64,000 nt of DNA from AWTP1-13 sp963840445 (GCA_963840445.1 CAWIZC010000031.1:1-64000), one strand, 5' to 3'; shown: positions 26,773 to 35,913, counted from the first letter of the stretch. Numbers and translations are program-made. The notes: generated by a model from the letters alone, not told the origin.

Positions 26773-28689
26773 ATGATTTACCGAGTGCTTTTTTCTTTGC
26801 TCGTTTTTCTTGTCGGTGTCCTAGGGGCCTCGCTGATCAACTACAGCTTGGCGGAATCGCAGCAGACCGCCCGCGCGGTTTATCTCGACCAGGGCTGGAC
26901 GTCGGCTCAGCGAAAGGCGTGGTACACCACGTCACAAGGCTCGCGCCTGCTGCAGGCGTCGTGGATGCGCGCGCTCGAGGTAGAGGCCAGCGACACGAAA
27001 TTTCTCTCGCCCGGAAATATGTCGCGGCTTGGCTACCTGCCAGGTGCCAAACCCTCGGACCTGCCCGTCGGCTTCGCCGTCGATTCTTCGTCCGAAGGTG
27101 CATTCGACACACCGGCGCTGGGCATGACCTGCGCGGCCTGCCACACGGCCGAACTCAGATTGAAGGGCAAGGCTGTTCGCATCGACGGCGCGCCAACGCT
27201 CGCCAACTACGAAGCATTCATGGCGGAGTTTCTCTCCAGCCTGAAAGCGACGCACGACAAGGACGACAAGTTTGCCAGGTTCGCGGCGGCGGTGCTCGGC
27301 GCGCAGAATACCAAGGGTGCACGCGCGACATTGAAGTCCGAACTCGAAGCGCGCATTGCCTGGTATGAGAAGTTGGCCAAGTTCAACCACTCGGGAACGG
27401 CTTACGGCCACGGCCGTCTCGATGCGCAAGGGCACATCCTGAACAAGATCGCCCTCGTGACCGGGGCGGATCAGTCCATCCTTCAGCCACCGGATGCGCC
27501 TGTCAGCTACCCGTTCATCTGGAACGCGCATCAGCATGACCGCATTCAATGGAACGGCATGCTTACGCAGATGGGCCTCCAGAGCATCAATGTGCACGGC
27601 AAGGCGGGAGACCTCGGCGCACTCGTCAGGAACGTGGGCGAGGTACTTGGGGTGTTCGCCGAGATCGATGTCGAAAAGGCCGACTGGGAGCGCGGATTCA
27701 AGTCGAGCGTGCGGGTCGACAACCTCATCCGCCTGGAAGGGCTCCTGACAGAGCTGCAGGCGCCAAAGTGGCCTGAAGAGCTGCTGGGGCCGATCAAGGG
27801 TAACGTGAAGCGCGGTGCCGATCTGTTCAATACCCGCAAGCTCAAGAACTACGCGAGCAACAGCGACGCCACGGCGACATGCTCGCAATGCCATCAGGCC
27901 CTGCAATCGGACGACACGACCTCGCCGGTCCACGCCTACATGCAGCCCGTCATGGAGGCAGGCACGGATATGTGGGCTGCCTGCAACGTGGTCCTGCACA
28001 AGGCAGGCTCGGGCAATATGGAGGGACGGGGCGAAACCGGGCTTTACGGTCCGGCAGCCGGGCAGGCGATCCAAGCCGCCGACGCGACCGTCAAGTTGCT
28101 GAGGAACGCGATTATCGGGTCCATCGTCTACAAGTATGACGGCATCCCTGACACTGTGTGGCGGGACTGGGTTTTGCGCAGCCGGCCGCCTATGGAGGAG
28201 TTGGCTACCGGAACTTTGCCCGGCGCCAAGAGCGGCCCCCAGGAACCGCCAACCGATCCAAGGCAGATGCGCGCGCTGGGATGTGGCCTTGCCAGCATCA
28301 ATCCTCAGGTCCGCTACCTGATGCGCTATAAGGCCCGCCCCCTGAACGGCATATGGGCCACGGCTCCTTACCTGCACAACGGATCGGTCCTGACCCTGTA
28401 CGATATGCTGCTTCCGGCCAAGCAGCGCGACGGACTGCAGATCGGCACCACCAAAGCCGGCGGGGCACCCAGGCTGAGGCGTGACACGTTCTACGTCGGC
28501 AGTCGCGATTTTGACGACGTGGAGGTGGGGCTTCGCTCCGCGCCTGGAGAAGGCCGCACGGAATTCCGCGTCCGCAATGCCGACGGCACCGAGATCTATG
28601 GCAACTCGAACGCCGGCCACGAATGGGGGGCTGCCGAGCTCAACGATGACGAGCGATGGGCCATTGTGGCCTACCTGAAGACGCTTTGA
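26773..28689 (+). CDS. Membrane-anchored di-heme cytochrome c (RoxA/peroxidase-like)
   Basis: An N-terminal signal anchor (YRVLFSLLVFLVGVLGASLI) precedes two c-type heme sites, CAACH (Cys120–His124) and CSQCH (Cys370–His374). The C-terminal segment YKARPLNGIWATAPYLHNGS is typical of the di-heme cytochrome peroxidase/rubber-oxygenase-like superfamily. At 638 residues it resembles that group in length. Start taken at the second ATG, which has GGGGGACAGCAG before it. It would act on the periplasmic side; substrate unknown. It sits where infA normally lies in this conserved block. Confidence 0.85.
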   Translation: MIYRVLFSLLVFLVGVLGASLINYSLAESQQTARAVYLDQGWTSAQRKAWYTTSQGSRLLQASWMRALEVEASDTKFLSPGNMSRLGYLPGAKPSDLPVGFAVDSSSEGAFDTPALGMTCAACHTAELRLKGKAVRIDGAPTLANYEAFMAEFLSSLKATHDKDDKFARFAAAVLGAQNTKGARATLKSELEARIAWYEKLAKFNHSGTAYGHGRLDAQGHILNKIALVTGADQSILQPPDAPVSYPFIWNAHQHDRIQWNGMLTQMGLQSINVHGKAGDLGALVRNVGEVLGVFAEIDVEKADWERGFKSSVRVDNLIRLEGLLTELQAPKWPEELLGPIKGNVKRGADLFNTRKLKNYASNSDATATCSQCHQALQSDDTTSPVHAYMQPVMEAGTDMWAACNVVLHKAGSGNMEGRGETGLYGPAAGQAIQAADATVKLLRNAIIGSIVYKYDGIPDTVWRDWVLRSRPPMEELATGTLPGAKSGPQEPPTDPRQMRALGCGLASINPQVRYLMRYKARPLNGIWATAPYLHNGSVLTLYDMLLPAKQRDGLQIGTTKAGGAPRLRRDTFYVGSRDFDDVEVGLRSAPGEGRTEFRVRNADGTEIYGNSNAGHEWGAAELNDDERWAIVAYLKTL

Positions 28690-28846
28690 CGCTGCAAGCC
28701 GAGCCCCCGGCAAAGCTCGTGATGTCCTGAATGGGCTATTTTGCACCCAGGCTGCGCCTTTGCGACGGCCGCACACGCTTGATTTTCGCCGCACGGCATG
28801 GGCATTCTCCGGCCGCATTTCGGATGAGTTCCCGGAGCTGCATCTG

Positions 28847-29593
28847 ATGACCTCGACCAAGGCTGCCCTGATCAACGCCCTGAGCCGCACGGACAATCCG
28901 CGTCGCGAAACGCTGCGGCAGGAGCTGGCACGCTCCAAACCGAGCGGACGCCGGGCTGGCCTCAAGCCCAAGCTCGTGCTGGCCAGCGCCTCGCCCCGGC
29001 GCCTGACCCTCCTGGCGCAGGCCGGGATCGAGCCCGACGCCTTGCGTCCGCCGTCGATCGACGAAACGCCCAAGAAGGGCGAAATGCCGCGCTCGCTGAT
29101 TACGCGACTGGCGCGCACCAAGGCCGAAGAGGCGCGTGACCTGATCGCCAACGACAAGGACCTAGCCGACGCGTACGTGATAGCGGCCGACACCATTGTC
29201 GCTGTCGGCCGACGCATCCTGGTCAAGCCGCGCTTCCTGGAGGAGGCGCTGGCCGCCCTGCAGCTGCTGTCGGGGCGCAACCATCGCGTGCTCACGGCGC
29301 TCTGCCTGATCACTCCCGATGATCGCGTGCGCATCAAGATCGTCGACACGCGCGTGCGCTTCAAACGCCTGTCGCGGGAAGAGATCGAGGCCTACATCGC
29401 TTCGCGCGAATGGCGCGGCAAGGCCGGCGGCTACGCCATCCAGGGGCTGGCCGGCTGTTTCGTGCAGAAGCTGGTCGGCTCCTACACCAACGTGGTCGGG
29501 CTGCCGCTCACCGAAGTCGTCGGCATGCTGCTGGCCGAAGGCTTCCCGATCCACTTCAACTGGCTGAAGCTCGGCGAGGCCGATCCGCAGTGA
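28847..29593 (+). CDS. maf: Maf-family nucleotide pyrophosphatase with N-terminal extension
   Basis: Maf proteins hydrolyse non-canonical or surplus nucleoside triphosphates. The core begins KLVLASASPRRLTLLAQAGI and includes VIAADTIVAVG and the conserved KAGGYAIQG loop. Upstream in frame is an unusual ~41-residue charged extension (MTSTKAALINALSRTDNPRR). The ATG has GGAG 9 bases upstream, which supports the longer form. It is followed 15 bases later by yacG, the usual order. Confidence 0.92.
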   Translation: MTSTKAALINALSRTDNPRRETLRQELARSKPSGRRAGLKPKLVLASASPRRLTLLAQAGIEPDALRPPSIDETPKKGEMPRSLITRLARTKAEEARDLIANDKDLADAYVIAADTIVAVGRRILVKPRFLEEALAALQLLSGRNHRVLTALCLITPDDRVRIKIVDTRVRFKRLSREEIEAYIASREWRGKAGGYAIQGLAGCFVQKLVGSYTNVVGLPLTEVVGMLLAEGFPIHFNWLKLGEADPQ

Positions 29594-29608
29594 CGCAAGG
29601 CACACGTC

Positions 29609-29848
29609 ATGGCCCGCTCCACTACTGACGCCCCCAAGCCCCAGGCCGCTGGAAAGTGCCCAATCTGCGGCGCACCCACCGAGCAGCAGTACCGCCCTTT
29701 CTGCTCCCGCCGCTGCGCTGACGTCGATCTCTCCCGCTGGCTGCGCGGCACCTATGCCATTCCCGTCGAGGAAGACGGTGACGAAGACGGCGAAGGCGCG
29801 GATGAGGCTGCCGCAAGCGAGGGCGAGAAGATCGAGCGCAAGACGTAG
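29609..29848 (+). CDS. yacG: DNA gyrase inhibitor YacG
   Basis: A 79-residue zinc protein with Cys17, Cys20, Cys32 and Cys36 (KCPICG…FCSRRCADVDLSRWL), the YacG signature, and an acidic tail (EEDGDEDGEGADEAAASEGE). YacG binds GyrB and blocks DNA binding by gyrase in E. coli. It closes the maf–yacG pair. Confidence 0.95.
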   Translation: MARSTTDAPKPQAAGKCPICGAPTEQQYRPFCSRRCADVDLSRWLRGTYAIPVEEDGDEDGEGADEAAASEGEKIERKT

Positions 29849-29891
29849 TCGCCCCCTCTCACCACGAAGAAGTGGGGAGAAGGGGCCGACA

Positions 29892-30887
29892 TCACTCCAT
29901 GATGTGGCCGCCGTCGTAGGTGCAGGCAATGCGGCCCATGGCGGCGCGCAGCTCGTCGGTGGCGAGCAACATGGCGAGATCGGGTGCGGGTGACGCCGCG
30001 CGCGGAAACTCCGCCGAACCGATCAGCGCAGCAGCAGCCGCGGGCGAGAACGGCCCAGCCTTGGTTGCTTCCAAGCCGCGCTGCACGATCGCCTTCAGCA
30101 AGGCCGGATCGAGCGACGGCAGCATGGCGAAAAAGCCGCTCTGCAGGACCTTCGCCAGCTTGTGATCGGGATGCTCCGCCTGGTCCGGCGCGCGGCCGCA
30201 GTCCCACAGGTGCTGCACGTGGTTCCACGCCGCCGGCTGCTTGGGGAAACGCTCCGCCAGTGCCGCTTCCTCCTCGGCGACGTAGCAACGATTGAGGTTA
30301 TCGAAGAATGCGAAGCGATAGCCGCGCGCCAGCAGATCAGGCTCCCAGCCCGACCAGGCCGCTTCCATGCTGCCGGGTGCAATCGCCTCGATCATCACCA
30401 CGCGCGGTCGGAAGCGCGCGAAGTCCATGCCGGCCAGCACTTCGGCTTCGGCGCCTTCCACATCGATCTTGAGGAAGTCGATCTTGTCGAGTCCGGCTTC
30501 CGCACACAGCGCAGTCAGCGTGCGCACGGGCTTGCGAATCGTCTTGTAGTCCGCGCCGAACTTGGCGGCGCCGGCAGCATTCTCCTTCACCGTGGTGGAG
30601 AAGCCGTGCAGCGTCTCGACGACGTGGAACTCGGCCTCACCGTCAGCGCGACCGGCGAGGCAGCTCACCGTATGATCGCGCGGGCGTACATGCGCGTAGA
30701 TGTCGGCGAGCGCCTGCTGCGGCTCAACCACCAGCCCGCGCCAGCCCTTGAGGTAGAACCAGAACGACACGTTGTCCGCCACCGGATGACCGCCGCCGAC
30801 GTCCACGTAGGTGCCGCTCTCCTGCCCGGAAAAGACCAGGTCGAGGTGGTAATCCTCCAGGTTCTGAGCATAGGAGATGTGCATCAT
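29892..30887 (-). CDS. FkbM-family methyltransferase
   Basis: A class I SAM-dependent O-methyltransferase of 331 residues. The glycine-rich SAM loop TYVDVGGGHPVADNVS is near residues 27–42, with the acidic end of beta-2 in LVVEPQQ and the FkbM hallmark DFLKIDVEGAEAEVLAGMDF near 140. FkbM enzymes methylate sugars or lipids; the acceptor is unknown. It faces the HAD gene across the second CTAGTG repeat pair. The C-terminal 130 residues extend beyond the methyltransferase core. Confidence 0.9.
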   Translation of the reverse strand: MMHISYAQNLEDYHLDLVFSGQESGTYVDVGGGHPVADNVSFWFYLKGWRGLVVEPQQALADIYAHVRPRDHTVSCLAGRADGEAEFHVVETLHGFSTTVKENAAGAAKFGADYKTIRKPVRTLTALCAEAGLDKIDFLKIDVEGAEAEVLAGMDFARFRPRVVMIEAIAPGSMEAAWSGWEPDLLARGYRFAFFDNLNRCYVAEEEAALAERFPKQPAAWNHVQHLWDCGRAPDQAEHPDHKLAKVLQSGFFAMLPSLDPALLKAIVQRGLEATKAGPFSPAAAAALIGSAEFPRAASPAPDLAMLLATDELRAAMGRIACTYDGGHIME

Positions 30888-30933
30888 TTCGCCTGTTGTG
30901 TTCGCTCGTTCGTTCGCATCTATTGGCCGGAGC

Positions 30934-31100
30934 CTAGTGTCCTGATCGCGGAATTCGTGGCCATGTGCGGCTGAAGTTGAACGAATTTCGCGATCTGAAG
31001 GACACTAGTTCAATCAATGGGCTAGTGCGATTCAGATCGAGAAGTCCGCCTTTCAACCTTGCTGCACACGTGGTAGCGGACTTCTCGATCATCGCACTAG
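30934..31100. repeat. Paired palindromic elements A2+B2 bounded by CTAGTG/CACTAG
   Basis: Second copy of the pair found at 24141. Unit A2 (30934–31008) has arms CTAGTGTCCT/AGGACACTAG and inner stem GATCGCGGAATTCGT against ACGAATTTCGCGATC. Unit B2 (31022–31100) has CTAGTGCGAT/ATCGCACTAG and inner stem with GAGAAGTCCGC. The spacer is again 13 bp. Loops differ completely from copy 1 while both stem arms change together. Confidence 0.85.
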
Positions 31101-31136
31101 CCGTTTGTCGACAGAGCCGGACTCTTCGCCAATTCC

Positions 31137-32003
31137 ATGACACCGCCGATCCTCGCCAGCGCCGCCGACCTGCTGCAGAATTATGACGTGCTGTTTTGCG
31201 ACGTCTGGGGCGTGATCCATAACGGCGAGCGCGCCTATGCCGAGGCAGGAGAGGCCCTGGCACGGTTCCGAGCCGGCGGAGGCACGGTGATCCTGGTGTC
31301 CAATGCCCCCGTACCGGCGGCCGGCGTCGAGCGGGTGCTGGACAAGACCGGCGCGCGCCGCGACGCCTGGGACGCCATCGTCTCCTCCGGCGACATTGCC
31401 CTGCGCCACATCGCCGAAAAGGGCTACCACCGCCTGCACCGGGTCGGCCCGCCGGCCCGGGACCGCAGCCTGTTCTCACGCCTGCCAGGTCAGCATGCAG
31501 GGCTGGAGGAGGCCGACGCCATCGTCTGCACTGGCCTGCGCAATTCCTCGAAGGAGACGGTCGAGACCTACCGCGATCTGATCGAGGTCGGCGTGGCGCA
31601 CAGACTGCCGTTCGTATGCGCCAACCCCGATCTCGTCGTGGATGTGGGCGAGGTGCGCCACCTGTGCGCCGGCAGCATCGCCGCGGAGTACGAGCAGCGT
31701 GGCGGCGAGGTGTTCTGGGCCGGCAAGCCGCATCCGTCGGCCTACGGGACGGCCTTGCAGGTTGCCGGCGAGCTACGCGGGCGCAAGCCGGAACTCACCC
31801 GCGTGCTGGCGGTCGGCGATGCGGTGCGCACCGACCTCGCTTCCGCGCAAGGCCTGGGCGTTGACGGCCTGTTCATAACGAGCGGCATCCATAACGATAC
31901 GACCATGAGCGACGGCGCGGTCGACCCGGCGAAGGTCGCGGCATTGTTCGCGCGCAAAGAAACGCCACCGGCCATTGCGGTAATGTCGGTGTTGAGATGG
32001 TAG
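31137..32003 (+). CDS. HAD-superfamily class IIA hydrolase (TIGR01459-like)
   Basis: A 288-residue phosphatase with motif I in LFCDVWGVIHNG, motif II serine in VILVSNAPVP, a lysine in FWAGKPHPSAYG and motif IV VLAVGDAVRTD. This is the alphaproteobacterial class IIA group related to NagD and 4-nitrophenylphosphatases. The sugar-phosphate or nucleotide substrate is not evident. It starts the plus-strand run HAD–GNAT–AEC. Confidence 0.9.
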   Translation: MTPPILASAADLLQNYDVLFCDVWGVIHNGERAYAEAGEALARFRAGGGTVILVSNAPVPAAGVERVLDKTGARRDAWDAIVSSGDIALRHIAEKGYHRLHRVGPPARDRSLFSRLPGQHAGLEEADAIVCTGLRNSSKETVETYRDLIEVGVAHRLPFVCANPDLVVDVGEVRHLCAGSIAAEYEQRGGEVFWAGKPHPSAYGTALQVAGELRGRKPELTRVLAVGDAVRTDLASAQGLGVDGLFITSGIHNDTTMSDGAVDPAKVAALFARKETPPAIAVMSVLRW

Positions 32004-32013
32004 GAGGTGTGCC

Positions 32014-32313
32014 ATGGCCGATGTCACGATCACGCGCGAGGACAACCCCGCCAAGGGCCGCTACGTGGCCAAGGTGGCCGGCATCGACGGCGAGGGCGAA
32101 CTCACTTACAGCCGGGTCAACCCTCATCTAATCATTGCCGATCACACAGGCGTGCCCGATGCCTTCCGCGGCATGAGAGTGGCGCGGGCACTGGTGCAGC
32201 GGCTGGTGGACGACGCGCGCGCCCAGGGCGTCAAGATCATTCCGCTGTGCCCCTATGTGAATGCCGAGCGCCGCAAGCATCCTGACTGGAGCGACGCGTT
32301 CGAGAGCCCGTGA
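32014..32313 (+). CDS. Small GNAT-like N-acetyltransferase (NATD1/YjdJ type)
   Basis: A 99-residue protein matching the minimal Gcn5-related fold: ELTYSRVNPHLIIADHTGVP, then FRGMRVARALVQRLVDDARA (acetyl-CoA loop and helix), and IIPLCPYVNAERRKHPDWSD. The conserved C-Pyr/Phe-Val-x-x-W tail matches the small NATD1-like proteins. It begins ten bases after the HAD gene. Confidence 0.88.
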   Translation: MADVTITREDNPAKGRYVAKVAGIDGEGELTYSRVNPHLIIADHTGVPDAFRGMRVARALVQRLVDDARAQGVKIIPLCPYVNAERRKHPDWSDAFESP

Positions 32314-32344
32314 CATCTGCTTCACTGGGGCGGCGGAGGCGGCA

Positions 32345-33277
32345 ATGCAGGTGTTCCTGATCGTGGCTCCTGTATTCGCGCTGATCGCCGTCGGCTACGC
32401 CGCCTCGCTCTCAGGCCTGCTGTCCGAAGCGGCGCACAAGGGCATCTCCGAATTTGCCTTCAGCATCGCCATGCCGGCGCTGCTGTTTCGCACCATCGCT
32501 GTTGCCGAGGTGCCGGCGGTCGATCCGCTGCACCTGTGGGGCGCCTATTTCGGTGCCGTCGCCATCACCTGGGTGCTGGCGACGCTGCTGGCGACCAAAG
32601 TCCTGCGCCGGCCGCCGGCGGATGCTGCCTCGATCGCCGTCGGGTCGGTGTACGGCAACATCGTCATGATCGGCATTCCTCTGTCGCTTGCCGCCTTCGG
32701 CGAGGCCGCGGCTGCACCGATGGCGCTGATCCTGTCGGTCAATACGCCGCTGCTGTGGATCGTCGGCACGCTGCACATGGAGTGGGTCGAACGCGATGAG
32801 AGTGCCTCGCTCCCCAGGCTGGTCGCTTCGATACTTCTCGAGCTGGCACGCAACCCTTTGATGATCGCCATCGTCGCCGGTTCGCTGTGGCGGCTGCCCG
32901 GCTTCGGCCTGCATCCGGCGATCGACAAGGTGCTGGTGCTGCTGGCGCAGTCCGGCGTGCCGTGCGCGCTGGTGGCTTTGGGAGCGAGCCTGGTCGACTT
33001 CAGGATCAAGGGGCAGGCACCCACGCTCGCCACCATGTGCCTGCTCAAACTGGTGGCCATGCCGGCGATCGCCTGGGCGCTGGCGTTCTGGGTGTTCCGG
33101 CTGCCGCCGGTGGCCGCCGGTGTCGTCGTGCTGTTCGCGGCCATGCCGACCGGCGCCAACGCCTACATTTTCGCCACGCGCTACCAGCGGGTGGTGAACT
33201 CGACGTCGGGCGCCGTTGCGCTCGGCACGCTGCTGTCGGCGGGTGGTGCCGTCGCTCTCATATGGGCGCTGATCTGA
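32345..33277 (+). CDS. AEC-family (auxin efflux carrier-like) transporter
   Basis: A 310-residue inner-membrane protein with about ten helices in two halves. The start MQVFLIVAPVFALIAVGYAA has GGAGG 7 bases upstream. Family marks include SEFAFSIAMPALLFRTIA, VYGNIVMIGIPLSLAAFG and, near the end, FAAMPTGANAYIFATRY. Bacterial members move malate, malonate or other small carboxylates; the substrate here is unknown. Confidence 0.92.
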   Translation: MQVFLIVAPVFALIAVGYAASLSGLLSEAAHKGISEFAFSIAMPALLFRTIAVAEVPAVDPLHLWGAYFGAVAITWVLATLLATKVLRRPPADAASIAVGSVYGNIVMIGIPLSLAAFGEAAAAPMALILSVNTPLLWIVGTLHMEWVERDESASLPRLVASILLELARNPLMIAIVAGSLWRLPGFGLHPAIDKVLVLLAQSGVPCALVALGASLVDFRIKGQAPTLATMCLLKLVAMPAIAWALAFWVFRLPPVAAGVVVLFAAMPTGANAYIFATRYQRVVNSTSGAVALGTLLSAGGAVALIWALI

Positions 33278-33279
33278 CC

Positions 33280-33675
33280 TTACGCCGAGGCCGTGTTGCG
33301 CTGGGCGTCGTAGTGCTTGGCCGCGGCGACGATGGCGTCGATCATGTCGCCTCGCCTGGCCTTGGCCCGGGCTGCCGGGCCGGTGAGAACCAGGCCGGAA
33401 AACGTGGCCACCGCGCGCAGATCCTCGACTGCCTTGACCTGCTCGAGCTTGCCGCGCAGCACGTTCTCGCCGTGCGTACGCAGCAGGTTGATGGCGTGCA
33501 GCTGCGAGGCGTCGAAGGGTTTGCGCGAGCCGGACTTGGGCTGGGCCACTCTGGCGGCCAGGTTGGCCTGCAGGGCGTCGAGCAGGCTGCGCGCGAACGC
33601 GTCGTTCTTGTCGGCTTCGCGCACGATGGCCCGGAACAAACGGTCGAGAACCTCGCGCGCCGGCACGTCCGTCAT
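33280..33675 (-). CDS. ParA-coupled partner, unknown helical protein
   Basis: A 131-residue all-helical, mildly basic protein (VLDRLFRAIVREADKNDAFA, FDASQLHAINLLRTHGENVL, GDMIDAIVAAAKHYDAQRNT). Its ATG overlaps the frame-corrected ParA stop (ATGA at 33672–33675). ParA-type ATPases usually work with a small adaptor encoded next to them, and this gene is in that position. No ParB signature is visible, so the role is inferred from context only. Confidence 0.75.
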   Translation of the reverse strand: MTDVPAREVLDRLFRAIVREADKNDAFARSLLDALQANLAARVAQPKSGSRKPFDASQLHAINLLRTHGENVLRGKLEQVKAVEDLRAVATFSGLVLTGPAARAKARRGDMIDAIVAAAKHYDAQRNTASA

Positions 33676-34536
33676 TGGGCGGCCACCGTGATCGGCTTGT
33701 TGATGATCTTGAGCACGGTGTCGGTGAGCGCGTTGACGTACTGCGCCGCCGTGCCGAACTTAGAGGCGAACGTGCCCGGCTGGTCGCGGATAGTCGAGTG
33801 CGGTGGCCAACGGCTGCGTGGCCGGAACCTGCACGCCGAATGGCGAGTACTTGCCGCTCACCGCGGCTATGATGCCCTGCGCGCGGCTATCCTGGCCGGA
33901 TACGCGGTTGGGCACTGTGTAGTACTCCGTGCCGCCATTCTCCTTCAACCGGCGTGCGAGCCAGCCGACGTTGTCCTCGGCGGTGCGATCGGGAATGTAT
34001 GGGACCAGCACCAGATCGGCGGTGCGCAGCGCCCCCCAGACCAGCTGCGAGAGGCCGGGCGCACAATCGATGACGACCTGATCATACTGACCTTCAACGG
34101 AGCGGATGATCTGGCCCATGCGGGTCTGCATGTGGTCGAACGCGTCGCTGATCTTATGAAACCGCGCCTGATGCGCGATCATCAGCAGCGCCTCGCGATC
34201 GTCGAGATCGTGCGAGCTCGGCATGATGTCGAGCGTGGGCGCGGTGCCGCCCGGAAGCGTGACGTCGCCGATGCCTTTGGCGATGTACTCGGACGTGACG
34301 ATCTTGTCGTCGCCGACCAGTTGGGTGAGGAGACCAGCGTTGGTGCGGTTGGCCTCGCGCGCCTCGCGCCAGCGCTTGTGGCCCATCATCACCATCGAGG
34401 TACTGGCTTGGGCATCGAGATCGATCAGCAAGACCCGCTGTCGGCCGGTGACAGCCAGTCCATAAGCAAGCATCATGGTAATGGTGGTCTTGCCGACGCC
34501 GCCTCGGCGATTCGAGACGGCAATATATCTGGTCAC
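33672..34536 (-). pseudogene. ParA/MinD-like ATPase, +1 frameshift near the 3' end
   Basis: ParA-type ATPases position DNA or protein cargo. Start taken at GTG (VTRYIAVSNRRGG) with GGGGAG 8 bases upstream. The deviant Walker A is RRGGVGKTT, with Arg at the signature-Lys position; Walker A' is LLIDLDAQAS and Walker B is YDQVVIDCAPGL. The read frame ends early at ALDYPRPAGHVRL. One extra base near 33783 explains this, since the next frame gives QPGTFASKFGTAAQYVNALT…ITVAAQ and a stop coupled to the next gene by ATGA. Corrected length is 287 residues. Confidence 0.88.
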
Positions 34537-34828
34537 AGCTACGCTCCCCACAAATACCAGGCAATTCCTCACCATCGACCGCTCGGGCAACAGATCGATG
34601 ATGGTCAGGTCATGACATTGCGGCTTGTACTCAAACAGACAATTTGCACGCCATAGTGGCAGACAAACAATCTTCGCCCATCCTCTGCAAGCTAATCGAT
34701 ATCAGATATCCAAGACATTGATACTCGTGGGAAAAGGTTAAGAACGGCAGCGCGGAGTGGGGCACCGAGAGCCGTTCGAGAAGCGGTACGCGCGTAAGCC
34801 TTTGGTCTAAGGCGGGCGCTTTGCCCCA

Positions 34829-35777
34829 TTATTTCCCGGCCGGCTTGGCGCCGTTCTGGCCGTCGGAAAAGGCGCTGAATACCATGTCTGGCGCGCTGGT
34901 GTTATGCCGCGATGGCGTTGTGCGTCCGGCCCACAGGTCGGTGGCGGTGGCGCGCTTGAACGTCATGATGGCGTCCTCGCGCCAGCCCCGCGCGCCTCTT
35001 CTCGCGCACTGCGACGCGGGCCACGTCGTTGTTGAATTCGGTGACGTACATGGAGCGCAGGGCCGCGAATGGGCGTCCGTCGACGGCCTTGTCGAACGCA
35101 ATGTCCAATACGTTGCGATTCTGATCCGTCATCGCCATGGTCACGGTCGCCGAGCCGCCCCGCTCGAAGGCGAGCGTGAAAGCGCGCGCCTTGGCATCGA
35201 AGGCAATCTCCTTGATCCGCACGATCGGACGGCCGTCGATCTCCACGGGTCCGATCAGGAACGACGAGCCGTACGCGGTCGGCGCCATGCCGGCCGGCGC
35301 CAGCGGCCGCAGTCGCCAGTAGCCGTCCTGCGGATACAGCACCAGCACCTCCTCGCCACCCATCGGACGGATCCTCCACACCTGCAGGAGGTGCACGCCC
35401 TTCTCGACACGGTCACCGATGCGAACGGTTGCTGTGGCCGGACGCCAGAAGTCGGCGAACGTGAGGCCGACCACCCACAGTTCGATGTCCTCGTAGAGGG
35501 TGGTGCGCTTCGGCGGCTGCGGCTGTGCGCCGGACTTGGGATCGCTGGTGGCCACGCAGCCGGTCCAGTCGGCCTCGAAGCTGTCGCGCTGGATGGTGCC
35601 GATGTAGGAGGGGTGGGCCGCCTCGATGCGGAAGCCGCGCACGTCCTTGGATGCAAGATTGAGGGTGACGTTGTCCTTTTCGGCGCACAGCACCGGCTCG
35701 CTGGCGTTGGTCACGTCGACGGCCAGGGGTTCGGCGGCGTGGGCGGGCACAGCGGATGCCACGCAGATGATCAGCAT
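34829..35777 (-). pseudogene. Exported protein of unknown function, +1 frameshift near the 3' end
   Basis: A signal peptide (MLIICVASAVPAHA|AEP) leads a ~315-residue beta-rich protein (LAVDVTNASEPVLCAEKDNV, YEDIELWVVGLTFADFWRPA, IDGRPIVRIKEIAFDAKARA). The first frame degenerates after VREKRRAG. Removing one base around 34988–34996 restores RGWREDAIMTFKRATATDLW…NGAKPAGK. The corrected length is exactly 316 codons. No family recognised. It lies between two glycan-type genes, FkbM and OpgH, and the ParA gene. Confidence 0.75.
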
Positions 35778-35804
35778 GAATGCGCCTATGCGCGCCGCAA
35801 TCCT

Positions 35805-35906
35805 GTCATCCCGGCCGCAGCGCGAAGCGCGGAGAGCCGGGACCCAGGGCCACATCCAGCGCCTCTGGGTCCCGGATATTTCGCTCACGCGAAATTCCGG
35901 GATGAC
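35805..35906. repeat. Intergenic palindromic repeat, GTCATCC/GGATGAC family
   Basis: Begins GTCATCCCGG and ends CCGGGATGAC; the inner arms GGGACCCAGGG and CTCTGGGTCCC also pair. Because the flanking genes are frame-broken, both of their uncorrected reading frames run into this repeat. The corrected FkbM stop (35914) and the exported-protein start (35777) leave it fully intergenic. Confidence 0.75.
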
Positions 35907-35913
35907 AGTGTAG

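Noticed and set aside
26932..29364. An 810-codon open frame antisense to the cytochrome and maf genes
   Set aside because: Its composition is Arg/Ser/Ala-rich with no motifs, and the opposite strand has clear heme sites and the Maf core; long antisense shadows are expected at this GC content.
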